Below, in pieces: positions 26,801 to 33,125 of a DNA stretch of 64,000 nt. Under the pieces are notes generated by a model. That model was given only the letters and a program-made list of their open reading frames with translations, searched no databases and was not told where the DNA came from. The position numbers and the translations under genes were made by a program. This stretch comes from Lachnospiraceae bacterium (lineage in GTDB: Bacteria > Bacillota > Clostridia > Lachnospirales > Lachnospiraceae). Position 1 is the first letter of the stretch, and every line of letters starts with the position of its first letter. The stretch is from contig JAFTWC010000041.1 of the NCBI GenBank assembly GCA_017465475.1, positions 23,064 to 87,063 of the forward strand. Direction: 5' to 3'.

Positions 26801-27214
26801 GGAACCGCTGATTTGCCGAATGTTGCGATTATTCCAAGTGGACGTTTTGTGATTTCGTCCTTGACATTTGAGGATTATTTCAATAAGTCTGAGTTGCAAG
26901 ACCAAGTGGTTGATACATCGTTGGATGTAGTTGTCTTTGCTAGAGAGATTGCACCTTGTTTGCATATTTCCAAGCGTTTTGTGGGAGAAGAGCCATTTGA
27001 TGCGGTAACAAGACAGTATAATGAGACAATGAGAAGAGTATTGCCGGAATATGGGATCGAATTTGTTGAGATTCCAAGGATAAAGGCAAATGACGAGGCG
27101 ATTAGCGCATCAAAGGTTCGAGGCTTACTTGAAGAGAAGGACTTTGACCGAATTAAGCAGTTGGTGCCGAAGACGACATTGCGTTATCTGATGGAAAAAT
27201 ACGGTAACAAATAA
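23825..27214 (+). CDS. Giant multidomain protein: GT2, helical repeats, ILEI-like, SGNH-like, CitC-like nucleotidyltransferase
   Basis: 1129 residues, soluble. Residues ~1-230: GT2 domain (TCAYNAEKTITRTIESIL, LDNGSKDGTRE, SLDADDSYE). About 370-480: TPR-like helices. About 505-645: an ILEI/FAM3-type carbohydrate-binding fold (YVIIVATRDTPWG, then ARGRGLNFVIYD and VDTVNFDTYSN). About 755-895: SGNH-like domain, from FIGGCSVFGIGASDEHT to DKGHLTPDGYRLVAEKI, keeping the Asp-x-x-His block. About 935-1129: nucleotidyltransferase like the C-terminal part of citrate lyase ligase, with the HxGH-like NPFTLGHRYLIEQA. I know of no named protein with this combination. A single polypeptide that makes or binds a sugar, carries an esterase-like fold and activates a substrate with CTP or ATP suggests glycan decoration. 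Confidence 0.8.
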   Translation: MIYVRTCAYNAEKTITRTIESILNQTYGEFTYYILDNGSKDGTREIIRSYAEKDSRIVPFYAERNHDITECTGFWNLFYSLQDGDYLCSLDADDSYELTFLEEMLRFVTENDLDMAACGSLFMDAETWQQCGDRVLHENIVIRDGEELGKYFPEIYWNLRQTWGKLYSAKAARMPYMIEKPEWYPKAYGGDTVNTFEAVKMSLRIGVLARPLHYYALSMKSVSNRWIEGREKSDPLLFDKAKELLIEKCGIVSERNTDFLFAVYFNALCDTFRTLFRSNIPAEQKLQIAREIFFFKHTQEMFCQKFGVANETRVAFFVDVVVSLLSLWEENKELSFEMISEIFSNINPDFSQVITKDSFAWYMDKHPIIIRNVALREYEYATNNLLVWLNKKETNPDKDFPYILGQQLAALRNEEQKYVIFSKQLIRWYIANNQLKRAEAELKEWSELLPNDVDILTLKEAYQQQLISNDAIKGKHQSEVIVHNEWDADILKKEYDFFRYVSLLKEVTNKYVIIVATRDTPWGPAFEQQKTKALKDVGYGVDLYGKYRYAYAAIMDEGRVLFEKIGTTTKDVVTHELMIDEDRISISSSGFEADVIYEFTAGSILINGEEVSARGRGLNFVIYDKMSKKVVDTVNFDTYSNQLSCRHPLEALERIQRFAEQHVGVELLCVKAPGFPKKDLTSNERFILENNVVREKVISNLEKSMFAINKYYDKNVLEEVFAVPKSYHDISGVRRFQDVRGRSVNVEGGHRITLNQPTRWNRTIYFIGGCSVFGIGASDEHTMASWLQKQLNGIIGDDVFCVQNYGYYLCEADRQREEEMDILEALPVKSGDIVLYYWTEDGISPMNGFPMIDCSAVVAQPRDCEVFIDKGHLTPDGYRLVAEKIFDELLKRGMLETTSEFMPEKKLSMSDYGFDENQNKELQEYKKSLVDFYDTVFSPKIGSIVMNCNPFTLGHRYLIEQALQRCDFLMVFLVEEDSSFFSFEDRLRLVEEGTADLPNVAIIPSGRFVISSLTFEDYFNKSELQDQVVDTSLDVVVFAREIAPCLHISKRFVGEEPFDAVTRQYNETMRRVLPEYGIEFVEIPRIKANDEAISASKVRGLLEEKDFDRIKQLVPKTTLRYLMEKYGNK

Positions 27215-27266
27215 GAGGTGCCTATAGAATGTTGAGGAGTCAGATGAAAAAGAGAGGTGTGTGGTG

Positions 27267-28286
27267 ATGCGAAAAGATGGATCCTTTATTAAACCTTCTT
27301 TTGACACAAATCGGCAAGTATTAGGACATGTGTTGCCACTTAATATTCCTTTTACTGTGATTTTAGATAGCAGTGAGGCATGCAATTTTAGATGCAGTTA
27401 TTGTTTTCGTGCAGATTCGGATAAATCTGTTTGGGGATATGCCAAAGAGGGGAAGTTGATGGATTGGGAGTTGTTCACACAGGCAGTAGAACAGATTACA
27501 GAGTTCGAGGAACCTGTAAGGGCAATTTCTCTTTCTAATCACGGAGAGCCGTTGTGCAACCGCCGTCTTCCTGATATGGTACGCTACATAAAAGCCAAAG
27601 GGATTACTAGCAGAATATCCATTCATACCAATGCGTCACTGTTGGATGAAGCATATGTGTGTGATTTGGCTGATTCCGGGATTGATAAGGTGGTTATTTC
27701 TCTTCAGGGAATGACTTCGGAAAAGTATCAACAGGTTTGCGGGACCTCTGTAGACATGAACCGGTTGTATGATATGCTGAAGCTATTTTCTGAAAAGAAG
27801 AAAACTACCATGTTACATATTAAGGTGGCAGACATGGCACTGGAGCAGGGGGAAGAAGAGTTGTTTTATGAAAAGTTCCTCCCGATTGCCGACCGCGTAT
27901 TTGTAGAAAAAATTGTACCGATTTGGAAAGGAACGGAATTTTCGGAGCAACAAGCGAAAGTTATGGTGCAAAACAAATACGGTGCGTTGCTTCCAAAACA
28001 GCAATGTTGCCCGGTATTGTTTCATACAATAGTGGTAACACCGAATGGTGACGTTTACCCGTGTACCCAGCTCCTTTCTTCGAATCTTTTGGGAAATATA
28101 AAGGAAACTACGTTAAAAGAGCTTTGGAACGGAGAAGAGAGAAAAGAACTGTTACAAAAACAGTTGGAGTTGTGCACACCGGAGATTTGCGAAGGGTGTT
28201 ATATTCGGGATAACAGTATTTTTACGGAAGAAGATTTGATTGATGCGTATCGTGGTGAGATATTAGAACGACTAATACGAAAGTAA
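27267..28286 (+). CDS. Radical SAM/SPASM enzyme
   Basis: About 340 residues. CNFRCSYC gives cluster cysteines C39, C43 and C46; AISLSNHGEPLCNRRL is the SAM-binding region with GEP, and ISIHTNASLL follows. The C-terminal SPASM part has CCPVLFHTIVVTPNGDVYPC and CTPEICEGC, enough cysteines for one or two auxiliary [4Fe-4S] clusters. SPASM enzymes modify peptides, sugars or small molecules. GTG at 27261 and 27264 are alternatives; the ATG at 27267 has the best distance to AGAGAGG. The gene ends the cluster, just before a hairpin. Confidence 0.85.
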   Translation: MRKDGSFIKPSFDTNRQVLGHVLPLNIPFTVILDSSEACNFRCSYCFRADSDKSVWGYAKEGKLMDWELFTQAVEQITEFEEPVRAISLSNHGEPLCNRRLPDMVRYIKAKGITSRISIHTNASLLDEAYVCDLADSGIDKVVISLQGMTSEKYQQVCGTSVDMNRLYDMLKLFSEKKKTTMLHIKVADMALEQGEEELFYEKFLPIADRVFVEKIVPIWKGTEFSEQQAKVMVQNKYGALLPKQQCCPVLFHTIVVTPNGDVYPCTQLLSSNLLGNIKETTLKELWNGEERKELLQKQLELCTPEICEGCYIRDNSIFTEEDLIDAYRGEILERLIRK

Positions 28287-28289
28287 GAA

Positions 28290-28317
28290 ACACCCCTTGG
28301 GAGTTCCCAAGGGGTGT
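28290..28317. terminator. Hairpin ending the surface-polymer cluster
   Basis: ACACCCCTTGGGA and TCCCAAGGGGTGT pair perfectly over 13 bp with a two-base loop. It lies between the convergent radical SAM gene and the Rpn relic. No T tract follows on the plus strand; the minus side reads TGTTTCTT, so termination is plausible but not strong. Confidence 0.6.
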
Positions 28318-28329
28318 AAGTATTATGTG

Positions 28330-28635
28330 CTAGTTTTCCACAGAACTCATTTCTTGTAATACCTGTTCATACAGAGGCCGGATAACCTCGACGGTTTCTT
28401 CCGGCTCATCTGCGATCTGCTCTAAGGATTTGCCTTTGGCAAGTTTCTTTTTCCTGTGGTGTCAAATCGGGTGACAGCAGGGCGTCCAGTAACCCGTGCG
28501 GTTCATTTCCCTTGTTCCTGGATTTTGGAGTTCCCAGACAAACTAAAACCAATTCCATCAAATCATAGCGCATATGTTTCGGTAACATGCCGTAAAGGGG
28601 ATGTCGTCATAATCTGAACGGACGCAAAGTAAAAA
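28330..28635 (-). pseudogene. Decayed C-terminal fragment of an Rpn/PDDEXK-type protein
   Basis: Read on the minus strand, three frame pieces join into one protein end: DYDDIP, then YGMLPKHMRYDLMELVLVCL onward to LLDALLSPDLTPQEK, then KKLAKGKSLEQIADEPEETV to the final MSSVEN. The joins need one base restored near 28593 and one change of frame near 28450. The order and wording match the C-terminal part of Rpn-type nucleases common in Lachnospiraceae. No nuclease core remains. Two frameshifts and the missing N-terminal part make it a relic. Confidence 0.7.
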
Positions 28636-28639
28636 TAAT

Positions 28640-28819
28640 ATGCTTGACAAGGAAAATAAGAATGTAGTGATTGTTTCGCAAGCAGAGTATGAGGAGTTGC
28701 AAAATGCAAAGCGTGTTGCGGAGTATTATGCAATGCTTGATAAAAGCTTTGAAGAACTGAAAAGAGGTGATGTGGTAGTTAAGTCACTGGAAGAATTAAG
28801 GGGTATGGAGAATGAATGA
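28640..28819 (+). pseudogene. N-terminally truncated Phd/YefM-type antitoxin
   Basis: 59 residues: NKNVVIVSQAEYEELQNAKR followed by AEYYAMLDKSFEEL and EELRGMENE. This resembles the C-terminal half of Phd/YefM antitoxins, which wraps around the toxin; the N-terminal DNA-binding part (about 30 residues) is absent and no ribosome site precedes the ATG. The Rpn relic lies just upstream. It overlaps the toxin frame by 8 bases, the normal antitoxin-toxin arrangement. Confidence 0.6.
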
Positions 28820-28979
28820 GTTTACTTTTACGAAAACCGGTTTTGCTCAATATTTATATTGGCAAAAGCAGGATAAGAAGACATTGAGACGAATCGATGA
28901 GAAAAACAGATTGGTATATACGATAGACGAGATACAAAACATAAAAATTCTTTCCTGTAAGGGTCATTACGAAGAATGA
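28812..28979 (+). pseudogene. YoeB-type toxin with internal deletion
   Basis: 55 residues against ~85 for YoeB. The start, FTFTKTGFAQYLYWQKQDKK, and the end, EKNRLVYTIDE to LSCKGHYEE, match YoeB/Txe mRNA interferases, but LRRID is joined directly to EKNRLVY. The missing ~30 residues normally contain the GKPEPLKGDL and SRRI region with the catalytic Glu and Arg. The frame is kept. A likely route is recombination between the two short RRI(N/D) repeats that flank the lost part. The terminal His-Tyr pair remains, but RNA cleavage should be lost. Confidence 0.75.
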
Positions 28980-29108
28980 TAAGTTATTTTCTGCTTAGCA
29001 ATAAGTCTATAATTCGTGCGTTACTCCAAAATTATTTCATATTTAATACAATATATAGGGAAAGGAAATTCGCCTTAAGATTAACAGAAAAATCTTTTCC
29101 TTCTCCTC

Positions 29109-29136
29109 TAAAGTTTTCTTTCGGCAATGCCGATAT
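29109..29136 (+). promoter_or_regulatory. SigD (sigma-28) flagellar promoter
   Basis: TAAA, a 16-base spacer and GCCGATAT match the flagellar sigma consensus closely. It lies about 185 bases upstream of the flagellin start. Confidence 0.9.
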
Positions 29137-29147
29137 AGTTAGTGTAA

Positions 29148-29322
29148 GGACAAAGACATTGTCCGCCCGGGAAGTCGGTGACGTTCCCGGAGGCAGAAGT
29201 CCAAATCCTAGGTGGACAGGCTGCCGTAGACAAACAACCCAATAATAAAAGTGACCCGAAAGGATTCGGGGGACTTCATCCCTCATAGCGAGAGGATGGA
29301 ACCATTATAAGGAGGTAATATT
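29148..29322 (+). promoter_or_regulatory. Structured flagellin 5' leader with GGA hairpin
   Basis: The ~175-nt leader folds by eye into five hairpins. They are GGACAA/TTGTCC (29148-29164); CCGGGAA/TTCCCGG with GTC/GAC (29167-29190); GGCAG/CTGCC with GTCC/GGAC (29192-29225); CCCGAA/TTCGGG with loop AGGA (29255-29270); and CATCC/GGATG (29277-29298). The fourth has a GGA in the loop, the hallmark of a CsrA site, and CsrA is known to repress hag in Bacillus. The last hairpin sits just before AAGGAGG. I do not recognise a riboswitch family. Confidence 0.65.
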
Positions 29323-30984
29323 ATGAGTATGGTAGTTCAACACAACATGCAGGCAATCAATGCCAACAGACAGTTAGGAATCGCAACAGGTGCAGTAGGA
29401 AAGTCCACTGAGAAGCTTTCTTCCGGATTCAGAATCAACCGTGCAGCAGATGATGCAGCAGGCTTAGCTATTTCCGAGAAGATGAGAAGCCAGATCCGTG
29501 GTTTAAATCAGGCTTCCACCAACGCACAGGACGGTATCTCTCTCATCCAGACCGCTGAAGGTGCTCTTAACGAGACTCACTCCATTCTTCAGAGAATGAG
29601 ACAGCTCTCCGTACAGGCAGCCAACGGTACTGAGACCGATGAAGACCGTTCCAACCTTCAGGACGAAGTTGCTCAGCTTCAGGAAGAGCTCGACCGTATC
29701 GCTGAGACCACCGAGTTCAACACCATGAAGTTACTTGACGGTTCCTTCAGTGGCGGTACTGCTTCTTCTACCAACGCTGGTCCGAAGTACGGACAGTACA
29801 GCGGTGGTATGGGTGCATTCATCACCTCTGATATCGCAGGTGTAAGTGTTAAGACGAATACCACTGCAACCGCAGGCGGCGAGTCTGCAGTTTGGGATGC
29901 AGCAGGTACTACCTTAACCTTGAACCTTGCTCACAACAAGACCTATACGCAGGAAGAGGTCGATTCTCTCATTGAGAAGGCTAAGCAGGAAGACTTCAGT
30001 GCAACGAACAGACCGGCAACTGTAACCGTTAAGTTTGCAAACGGTGTTTACACCGCAAGTGGCGATGTTACTTCTTCTACCACTGTAGCAGGTACCAAGG
30101 CTGAAACCTCTGTTACCTTTGCTACCGCAGGTACTACCGGTTATGTTGGTGCAAATACCATTGAGATTAAGGCGAATAAGTATGGTGAAGATATGAACAT
30201 CACCATTGAGCTTTCCTTCGATGCTGAGGCTGGTCAGGAAGAAGCAAAGGTTAAGTCCGGTAGCACCGCTACTTATAAGACTACGGTTGACAGTAGTGTA
30301 ACCAACATTGCAGGTGCTATCACCAACAAGGCAACCTACGAGTTGAAGTTACAGTCCGGTAAGGAATACACTGCTGAAGACATCGAGAAGATTCTCGCTG
30401 AGGGTGGTGTAGATGTAGATGTTACCTTAAAGGGAACCAGTACTCCGGGTACGGATGATCCTGCAACCATTATGGTAACGGATAAGGATTCCTTCAAGAC
30501 CAGCATCACCTTACAGGGTGGTACCGGTCTCGGTGATGAGGATGCATTCTTCACCCAGGCGAAGTACGATTCTTCTGCAGCAACCGGTGGCATGAAGCTT
30601 CAGGTAGGTGCTAACGAAGGCCAGACCATCAGCTTCAACATCAACGACATGAGCGCTCTTTCCCTTGGTGTAAACGGTACCAACGTACGCGTTGACGATC
30701 AGGATAAGGCAGCTAACTCCATTACCGCTATCGATGGCGCTATTGAGAAGGTTTCCAAGCAGCGTTCTGCTCTCGGTGCTATTCAGAACCGTCTTGAGCA
30801 CACCATTGCAAACCTCGACGTTGCAGCTGAGAACTTGCAGACCGCAGAATCTCGTATCCGTGACGTTGACATGGCTAAGGAAATGGTTGAGTACAGCAAG
30901 AACAACATCCTGTCTCAGGCATCTCAGTCCATGCTGGCTCAGGCTAACCAGTCTAACCAGGGCGTTCTTTCCTTACTTGGCTAA
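29323..30984 (+). CDS. fliC: Flagellin
   Basis: 553 residues. The N-terminal D0/D1 region is canonical ([35 protein letters not shown], then the D1 segment [15 protein letters not shown] that overlaps the TLR5-binding motif). The C-terminal part is equally conserved ([18 protein letters not shown] to NQGVLSLLG). Residues ~150-470 are a variable, Thr/Ala/Gly-rich beta domain that would face outward and offers many Ser/Thr sites for glycosylation. The codons are strongly biased, as in abundant proteins. SigD promoter, structured leader, AAGGAGG and a strong terminator complete a single-gene unit. The polymer-gene cluster ends 1 kb upstream. Confidence 0.97.
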   Translation: MSMVVQHNMQAINANRQLGIATGAVGKSTEKLSSGFRINRAADDAAGLAISEKMRSQIRGLNQASTNAQDGISLIQTAEGALNETHSILQRMRQLSVQAANGTETDEDRSNLQDEVAQLQEELDRIAETTEFNTMKLLDGSFSGGTASSTNAGPKYGQYSGGMGAFITSDIAGVSVKTNTTATAGGESAVWDAAGTTLTLNLAHNKTYTQEEVDSLIEKAKQEDFSATNRPATVTVKFANGVYTASGDVTSSTTVAGTKAETSVTFATAGTTGYVGANTIEIKANKYGEDMNITIELSFDAEAGQEEAKVKSGSTATYKTTVDSSVTNIAGAITNKATYELKLQSGKEYTAEDIEKILAEGGVDVDVTLKGTSTPGTDDPATIMVTDKDSFKTSITLQGGTGLGDEDAFFTQAKYDSSAATGGMKLQVGANEGQTISFNINDMSALSLGVNGTNVRVDDQDKAANSITAIDGAIEKVSKQRSALGAIQNRLEHTIANLDVAAENLQTAESRIRDVDMAKEMVEYSKNNILSQASQSMLAQANQSNQGVLSLLG

Positions 30985-31026
30985 TAGCCTGGCAGGGTAA
31001 ACGCAACATACACATAAGCATTTTTC

Positions 31027-31064
31027 GGAGGGGCCCCGCACCTAGGAGTGGGGTCCCTCCTTTT
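31027..31064 (+). terminator. Flagellin terminator
   Basis: GGAGGGGCCCC and GGGGTCCCTCC form a long GC-rich stem, with CCTAGG in the loop region, followed by TTTT, 43 bases after the stop codon. Confidence 0.93.
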
Positions 31065-31289
31065 GCGTGCAGGTAAAGTGAGCATTGAGCCGATGGCGCA
31101 AGCTTGCTTGCGCAAAGCGGCGAAATGCGAACGCGCCCACGACTGAGCGGCTATGCCGCGAAGTGCGTGGAGAGTGCGAAGCACCGCCTGCACGCAAAGA
31201 GAAAGTCAATGCGAACGCGCCCACGACTGAGCGGCTATGCCGCGAAGTGCGTGGAGAGTGCGAAGCACCGCCTGCACGCAAAGAGAAAG
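31062..31289. repeat. REP-like element with two tandem 82-bp copies
   Basis: Two identical 82-bp copies lie at 31124-31205 and 31208-31289, 84 bp apart. Each contains small perfect hairpins (GCGGC-TAT-GCCGC and GTGC-GAA-GCAC). Before them are GCGCAAGC-TT-GCTTGCGC (31097-31114) and TTTGCGTGCAGG (31062-31073), which is the inverted complement of CCTGCACGCAAA inside each copy. The composition is far richer in G and C than the surroundings. Open frames inside are repeat artefacts. It looks like a REP/BIME-type or small mobile element. Confidence 0.8.
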
Positions 31290-31397
31290 CTTGAATAAAA
31301 ATCTTGATTTGTGTAATACTACGTAGAATAAAAATCGCGATTTGTGCGGTTACGTCTTTTTTTGATGTTTGGCATGTTGGCGTAATGTTCATAAATA

Positions 31398-31426
31398 TTG
31401 ACATAATATAAAAATACATATATAAT
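31398..31426 (+). promoter_or_regulatory. Perfect SigA promoter of hipBA
   Basis: TTGACA, exactly 17 bases, TATAAT. TATAATTATA at the -10 is itself a 10-bp palindrome and could be part of a HipB operator. AAAGGAGG and the hipB start follow 27 bases later. Confidence 0.9.
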
Positions 31427-31452
31427 TATAAACGTAAAGGAGGTGGACGAAG

Positions 31453-31776
31453 TTGGGAAAAAAAGCAATCACGATTTTACCACAGACACAGTGCATTTTG
31501 GAAGAGATGGGAGAGCAGATTCGTTTGGCTAGGTTGCGTAGGCATCTTTCGGTAGAACTGGTAGCAGAGAGAGCGGGAGTTAGCCGTACTACGGTTTGGA
31601 ATGTGGAGAAGGGGAGTCCGTCGGTGGCGATAGGAATTTATGCCGCGGTGCTTCATGCGTTGAATCATATGGATAGGGATTTTTTATTGATTGCAAAAGA
31701 TGATGAGATGGGGAGAAAGATGCAGGATTTGGAGCTGCTCACCAGAAAGAGGGCACCGAAAAAGGGAGGAAAATAG
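31453..31776 (+). CDS. hipB: HipB-like XRE-family antitoxin
   Basis: 107 residues. The helix-turn-helix is IRLARLRRHLSVELVAERAG followed by VSRTTVWNVEKG and AIGIYAAVLHAL, the XRE/Cro fold of HipB. HipB binds and neutralises HipA and represses the operon. The start is a TTG with AAAGGAGG at the right distance; no in-frame ATG competes upstream. hipA begins immediately after the stop codon, so translation is coupled. The C-terminus (TRKRAPKKGGK) is basic and probably flexible. Confidence 0.88.
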   Translation: MGKKAITILPQTQCILEEMGEQIRLARLRRHLSVELVAERAGVSRTTVWNVEKGSPSVAIGIYAAVLHALNHMDRDFLLIAKDDEMGRKMQDLELLTRKRAPKKGGK

Positions 31777-33042
31777 ATGGAAACTGCGAAGAAGACGATT
31801 TATGTGTATGAAAATTGGAGCGACGAGATACCGACATTATTGGGGAAACTGCATGTGGAGAGTGGTCGAGGGACAGAACATTATGCCTTTGAATACGATA
31901 GGGAATGGTTAGGGAAGGAGATGCTTCCGTTTGTGCTTGATCCGGATTTGTCTTTGTACATCGGAAGGCAGTATGTACCTCTTGATAAAGCGAATTTCGG
32001 GATATTTTCCGATTCGGCACCTGACCGTTGGGGAAGAATGCTGATGAAACGGAGAGAGAAGTTTTTGGCGGATAAAGAGGGAAGAAAGCCGAGAAAATTG
32101 TTAGAAAGCGATTATTTGCTCGGTGTATATGATGAAACCCGTATGGGAGCAATACGTTTTTCCTTAGAGGAAGGCGGAGATTTTTTGTCGAACGATAAAG
32201 AGTATGCGACACCGCCCTGGACGACATTACGTTCTTTAGAGGAAGCTTCGCGAGAGTTTGAAAAAGATGAGAATTGTCTGAACGAAAGATGGTTGAACCA
32301 GCTTTTAAAACCCGGCTCGTCTCTCGGAGGCGCCAGACCGAAGGCGACGGTACAGGATACCAAAGGAAATCTTTGGATTGCGAAATTTCCTTCGAAGAAT
32401 GATGAAGTAAATACCGGGGCATGGGAGAAAGTGGTGCACGACTTGGCGAGATTATGTGGTTTAAATGTGCCGGAATCAAAATTGGAAACTTTTTCAAAGC
32501 TGGGAGGGACTTTTCTCGTAAGGAGGTTTGACCGCGAGGGAGAACGGCGCATTCATTTTGCGTCGGCGATGACGATGCTTGGGAAAACAGACGGAGCATC
32601 TGCGGAAGATGGTGTGGGCTATTTGGATATGGTGTCGTTTTTGAAGGCGAACGGTGCTGCGCCGAAGCAAGATTTGCGGGAACTTTGGAAGAGGGTGGTA
32701 TTTCATATGGCAGTGTCTAATACGGATGACCATTTGCGAAATCACGGCTTTCTGTTGACGAAGAGAGGATGGATTCTCTCACCGCTGTATGATGTGAATC
32801 CGGTTCCGTATGGTGAGGAGTTATCTCTGAACGTAGATGAATATGATAATACCATTTCGATTGAATTGGCATTGGAAACGGCAGCGCAGTATGGTATAGG
32901 AGAAAAGGAAGCAGAGAAGCTGGCATGGGATATTTTGACAACAGTGAAAGAAAATTGGGAAAGGCTTGCAAATGAGTATGGCTTGAGTAGGAGTGCGGTG
33001 GAGTATATGCGACCGGCATTTCGCTGCTGTTACGAATCATAG
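31777..33042 (+). CDS. hipA: HipA-family serine/threonine kinase toxin
   Basis: 421 residues, typical length. The N-terminal couple domain contains FGIFSDSAPDRWGRMLM. The nucleotide loop GSSLGGARPKA starts near residue 181, the catalytic site SNTDDHLRNH has its Asp at 317, and the metal-binding Asp is in LSPLYDVNP near 330. HipA kinases phosphorylate aminoacyl-tRNA synthetases such as GltX and slow growth; which target this one uses is unknown. All active-site residues appear present, so the toxin should be active. The downstream gap to 33126 has no clear terminator. Confidence 0.9.
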   Translation: METAKKTIYVYENWSDEIPTLLGKLHVESGRGTEHYAFEYDREWLGKEMLPFVLDPDLSLYIGRQYVPLDKANFGIFSDSAPDRWGRMLMKRREKFLADKEGRKPRKLLESDYLLGVYDETRMGAIRFSLEEGGDFLSNDKEYATPPWTTLRSLEEASREFEKDENCLNERWLNQLLKPGSSLGGARPKATVQDTKGNLWIAKFPSKNDEVNTGAWEKVVHDLARLCGLNVPESKLETFSKLGGTFLVRRFDREGERRIHFASAMTMLGKTDGASAEDGVGYLDMVSFLKANGAAPKQDLRELWKRVVFHMAVSNTDDHLRNHGFLLTKRGWILSPLYDVNPVPYGEELSLNVDEYDNTISIELALETAAQYGIGEKEAEKLAWDILTTVKENWERLANEYGLSRSAVEYMRPAFRCCYES

Positions 33043-33125
33043 AAAAGCAAGGAACATCTAAATTAGTCCCGGCTTTTTGCCGATATATATCTATATGGCA
33101 AAGTGTGCCAAAAGGGGGATTTTGA

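Noticed and set aside
16355-28286. Exosortase/PEP-CTERM system
   Set aside because: The adenylation-decarboxylase-carrier trio recalls exosortase clusters, but no exosortase membrane protein and no PEP-CTERM tail were seen here.
29161-29230. Cobalamin or cyclic di-GMP riboswitch in the flagellin leader
   Set aside because: Some words (GGGAAGTCGGTGA) recall a B12 box, but the conserved core and order of either riboswitch are missing, so I describe it only as a structured leader.
31062-31300. CRISPR array at the 82-bp repeats
   Set aside because: Only two copies, 2 bases apart, no unique spacers and no cas genes nearby; the unit is an internally palindromic tandem repeat.
31085-31419. Several reading frames of 60-125 codons on both strands
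   Set aside because: They owe their length to the GC-rich tandem repeat and contain the same residues twice; no ribosome site or domain.
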